DNA from: Acidimicrobiia bacterium
Lineage (GTDB): Bacteria; Actinomycetota; Acidimicrobiia; Acidimicrobiales; Hopanoidiivorantaceae
Length of the DNA stretch: 18,244 nucleotides
Reading direction: 5' to 3'
Assembly: GCA_020027305.1 (NCBI GenBank)
Contig: JAHRAM010000140.1
Span: 1 to 18,244 of the forward strand
Positions 15,929-18,244 of the stretch are shown one piece after another; position 1 is the first letter of the stretch, and the number at the start of each line of letters is the position of its first letter. The notes beneath the pieces were generated by a model, which was given only the letters and a program-made list of their open reading frames with translations, was not told the origin of the DNA and ran no database searches. Position numbers and translations under genes: made by a program.

Positions 15929-15998
15929 ATTTAAGATATAAAGATATTTTAAAATAAAGAGACATTTAAGATATAGAAAAGATGTAAAAGATATAAAT
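15929..15998 (+). promoter_or_regulatory. AT-rich pdxS upstream region with AAGATAT repeats
   Basis: In the 127-bp spacer before pdxS, AAGATAT occurs at 15933-15939, 15941-15947, 15968-15974 and 15988-15994, plus AAGATGT at 15979-15985. Two of these lie in exact 12-bp repeats of ATTTAAGATATA (15929-15940 and 15964-15975). There is no Shine-Dalgarno before the pdxS ATG. The region may hold the pdxS promoter and an operator. The first half of the spacer (15872-15928) shows no evident feature, and no rho-independent terminator was seen. Confidence 0.45.
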
Positions 15999-16883
15999 AT
16001 GCCAGATAGCAATTTAGACAGCAATAATTTACCAGCCTCAAAATGGGGTCTAGCAGAAATGTTAAAAGGTGGCGTCATAATGGATGTCGTCACAGCAGAC
16101 CAGGCAAAGATCGCACAAGATGCTGGTGCTGTTGCCGTGATGGCACTTGAACGGGTGCCAGCCGACATCAGAAAAGATGGAGGGGTTGCTCGAATGAGCG
16201 ACCCAAAGCTCATCGGTGAAATTCAAGCTGCTGTGTCAATTCCTGTGATGGCAAAGGCAAGAATTGGCCATTTTGCCGAAGCTCAGATTTTAGAGGCATT
16301 AGAAGTTGACTATATAGATGAGAGCGAAGTTCTAACCCCCGCTGACGAAAAATATCATATTGATAAAACGAAGTTTAAAATTCCATTTGTGTGTGGCGCC
16401 ACCAATTTAGGTGAAGCACTTAGGCGAATCAATGAAGGTGCTGCTTTAATACGGTCAAAGGGGGAAGCTGGAACTGGAAATATCGTTCAAGCAACTCGCC
16501 ACCTTAGAACTATCTTTGGTGAAATCGCTGACTTGAAAGAGAGCCGCTACAAAGAAAAGGCCGTCGAATATCGTGTGCCTGTAGAACTGGTTGAAAAAAT
16601 AGCTGAAGATGGTCGGCTTCCAGTTCCCCTGTTTTGTGCTGGTGGCATTGCTACGCCTGCTGATGCTTCAATGGTGATGCAATTAGGGGCTGAATCGGTA
16701 TTTGTTGGCTCAGGAATTTTCAAGAGCGAAGACCCTAAGCAACGGGCAGCTGCCATTGTAGAAGCTACCGCTAACTATGACCGCCCTGACATCGTGGCAA
16801 AAGTTTCAACGGGGCTGGGCGAGCCAATGGTTGGCGAAGAAGCTGATGACATTGATGTTCAACTAGAAAACCGAGGATGGTAA
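15999..16883 (+). CDS. pdxS: Pyridoxal 5'-phosphate synthase, PdxS subunit
   Basis: Builds PLP from ribose 5-phosphate, glyceraldehyde 3-phosphate and ammonia supplied by PdxT. The 294 residues are the standard length. Key residues are present: Asp29 (GVIMDV), Lys86 (VMAKARIGH) and Lys154 (IRSKGEAGTGN), spaced 68 apart like K81 and K149 of the Bacillus enzyme. Strongly conserved blocks follow (ALERVPADIRKDGGVARMSDP, VDYIDESEVLTPADE, FCAGGIATPADA, VFVGSGIFKS). The protein normally forms a 12-mer core with PdxT. The pdxT gene begins 13 nt downstream. Confidence 0.98.
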   Translation: MPDSNLDSNNLPASKWGLAEMLKGGVIMDVVTADQAKIAQDAGAVAVMALERVPADIRKDGGVARMSDPKLIGEIQAAVSIPVMAKARIGHFAEAQILEALEVDYIDESEVLTPADEKYHIDKTKFKIPFVCGATNLGEALRRINEGAALIRSKGEAGTGNIVQATRHLRTIFGEIADLKESRYKEKAVEYRVPVELVEKIAEDGRLPVPLFCAGGIATPADASMVMQLGAESVFVGSGIFKSEDPKQRAAAIVEATANYDRPDIVAKVSTGLGEPMVGEEADDIDVQLENRGW

Positions 16884-16896
16884 GCAATACGCAAAG

Positions 16897-17568
16897 ATGC
16901 AGAAAATGCATTTAGGGGTTCTTGCCCTTCAAGGCGCTTTTGGTAAACATAGTGATGTTTTATCTGAGCTCACTGGGGCAAGCCCAGTTTTAGTGAAGCA
17001 CCCTAGCGATCTTGAAAACTTGACAGCACTATTTTTGCCAGGTGGTGAGACGACCACAATTTCAAAACTGCTTAGAAAAAACTCTCTCATTGACCCCATT
17101 GCTAAAAAGCTCAAAGAGGGGCTGGCAGTTTTTGCTACTTGTGCTGGAATGATTCTTTTAGCAACCGATATAGAAGGGGCTGAATATAACAACGCTAATC
17201 TAGGTGACGATAACAAAGACAGTGATTCACAAACACACGATACCGTAACTAAAAATAGCCAAGCAGGTTTGAAAGCCATAGACATTTCAGTTCAGCGAAA
17301 TGCCTATGGGCCACAAATTGAATCATTTGAAGCCGAGCTAGATATTTCATCCGTTGGAATTCCTTCCTTTCACGGCGTGTTTATAAGAAGCCCCATAGTC
17401 TCACGTTATGGGAAATCTGTAGAGGTGTTGGCAACTTATAAGGGTTCGCCTGTTTTGTGCCGCCAAGAAAATGTGCTGGCTGCCTCCTTTCATCCCGAAC
17501 TGACAAGCGACTCTCGTCTTCACCAATACTTTCTAAACAATATCGTTAAAAACAAAAAATCCGCTTAA
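16897..17568 (+). CDS. pdxT: PLP synthase glutaminase subunit PdxT, with an acidic insertion
   Basis: Hydrolyses glutamine and channels ammonia to PdxS. The 223 residues show GVLALQGAF (7-15), the oxyanion-loop motif GGETTT (49-54), the nucleophile Cys82 in FATCAGMILL, and the His199/Glu201 pair in SFHPEL. Most family members are about 185-200 residues; the excess is a hydrophilic insertion at about 97-122 (rich in Asp, Asn, Ser, Lys) between the nucleophile helix and the conserved RNAYGPQ (134-140). Ala80 replaces the usual Gly of the GTCAG motif. ATG at 16897 is used here; ATG at 16906 would give a start closer to typical PdxT N-termini. It is cotranscribed with pdxS. Confidence 0.96.
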   Translation: MQKMHLGVLALQGAFGKHSDVLSELTGASPVLVKHPSDLENLTALFLPGGETTTISKLLRKNSLIDPIAKKLKEGLAVFATCAGMILLATDIEGAEYNNANLGDDNKDSDSQTHDTVTKNSQAGLKAIDISVQRNAYGPQIESFEAELDISSVGIPSFHGVFIRSPIVSRYGKSVEVLATYKGSPVLCRQENVLAASFHPELTSDSRLHQYFLNNIVKNKKSA

Positions 17569-17578
17569 ATTAATTAAT

Positions 17579-18244
17579 ATGTCAGGGCATTCCAAATGGT
17601 CAACCATAAAGCACAAAAAAGGTGCGAACGACAAACGGCGCGGGAAGCTATTTACAAAGCTCATCAAGCAAATTGAGGTGGCTGCTCGCCAAGGTGGTGG
17701 CGATGTAGATGCTAACCCTACACTCCGCACCAGCTATCAAAAGGCTAGGGACAACTCTGTTCCCCTAGACACTATTGAACGAGCGATTAAAAGAGGTACT
17801 GGTGAACTTGAAGGGGTTAGCTATGAAGAAAGTTCTTATGAGGGATACGCTGGCGGTGGAATAGCGCTGTTTGTAGAAACCTTAACCGACAACCGAAACC
17901 GTACCTCTTCTGAAATAAAAGCGTTGCTAACCAAAAATGGTGGTTCTATGGCTGAACCTGGAGCTGTGGCTTGGCAATTTAAGAAAAAAGGAATGATAAT
18001 GGTTGGAAATGTAGGTGGCGAGAGCAAAAAAGGTGAAGATGACTTAATGGAAATAGCCCTTGAGGCTGGGGCAGAAGATATTGAAGCAAATGAAGATACC
18101 TTCACCATCATCTGTGAACCGTCTGATACAACGAATCTTTTAGAAAGGCTCAAGGCAGAGGAATTTGAAATCTTAAACTCTGAGCTAGCGATGCTTCCCG
18201 AACAAACTATTGAAGTTGAAAGCGAAGAGAATGCCAAAGCAATT
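17579..18244 (+). CDS. yebC: YebC/PmpR family protein, C-terminus cut by window edge
   Basis: A YebC/TACO1-family protein, a group described as transcription regulators and, more recently, as helping ribosomes through difficult (e.g. polyproline) stretches. 222 codons are visible of a usual length near 250. It opens with the family signature SGHSKWSTIKHKKGAND (2-18), then IEVAARQGGGD, the YEGYAGGGIALFVETLTDNRNRT block (split here by no gap), and KNGGSMAEPGAVAWQF. The start ATG follows an AT-rich stretch without a ribosome-binding site, 10 nt after pdxT. In many actinobacteria ruvC follows yebC, beyond this window. Confidence 0.97.
   Translation, partial: MSGHSKWSTIKHKKGANDKRRGKLFTKLIKQIEVAARQGGGDVDANPTLRTSYQKARDNSVPLDTIERAIKRGTGELEGVSYEESSYEGYAGGGIALFVETLTDNRNRTSSEIKALLTKNGGSMAEPGAVAWQFKKKGMIMVGNVGGESKKGEDDLMEIALEAGAEDIEANEDTFTIICEPSDTTNLLERLKAEEFEILNSELAMLPEQTIEVESEENAKAI

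Noticed and set aside
15875..16213. Minus-strand 112-codon open frame over the pdxS promoter and start
   Set aside because: Most of it is antisense to conserved pdxS codons, and the remainder is AT-rich spacer giving low-complexity Ile/Leu/Lys sequence.

Overview
The window looks like a piece of a low-GC, compact actinobacterial (Actinomycetota) chromosome. The evidence is a set of lineage-typical genes in familiar neighbourhoods: a mycothiol ligase (MshC), an F420:NADP oxidoreductase, phosphatidylinositol-phosphate synthase, a phosphatidylinositol-mannoside acyltransferase and mannosyltransferase, a DUF6167-like small membrane protein, and the order thrS-HIT-pgsA-patA-pimA...pdxS-pdxT-yebC known from mycobacteria. 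AT-rich spacers, very short intergenic gaps and several start codons without a Shine-Dalgarno suggest a streamlined genome, perhaps a marine or freshwater Acidimicrobiia-like lineage. That lineage guess is inference; the phylum is much firmer.

Layout: two gene arms diverge from a 113-bp spacer (7293-7405). The left arm, on the minus strand, reads rel (ppGpp synthetase/hydrolase), hisS, aspS, a DUF6167-like small membrane protein and alaS (cut by the left edge). The right arm, on the plus strand, reads npdG/fno-like, mshC, thrS, a HIT hydrolase, an unknown two-TM protein, pgsA, patA, pimA, an M48-like membrane protein with a destroyed zinc site, pdxS, pdxT and yebC (cut by the right edge). Both arms are packed tightly (overlaps at DUF6167/alaS, thrS/HIT and patA/pimA; a 1-nt gap at rel/hisS). 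No gene-free stretch exceeds about 130 bp. I saw no rRNA, tRNA, CRISPR array, insertion sequence or phage gene.

How the genes fit together: the left arm couples tRNA charging (His, Asp, Ala) with the stringent-response enzyme that senses failed charging. The right arm combines redox cofactor chemistry (F420, mycothiol), threonine charging, inositol-lipid and PIM synthesis in the inner membrane, and pyridoxal-phosphate synthesis by the PdxS/PdxT glutaminase complex. Inositol phosphate links mycothiol and PIM synthesis.

I found no wholly new system. The points most worth checking are: a Rel protein in which the helical domain between TGS and zinc finger is replaced by a short acidic linker; an M48/HtpX-like protein with HKLSR where HEXXH should be; an AspRS with the two residues associated with non-discriminating enzymes; an acidic insertion in PdxT; a cluster of AAGATAT repeats before pdxS; and likely leaderless promoters before npdG and mshC.
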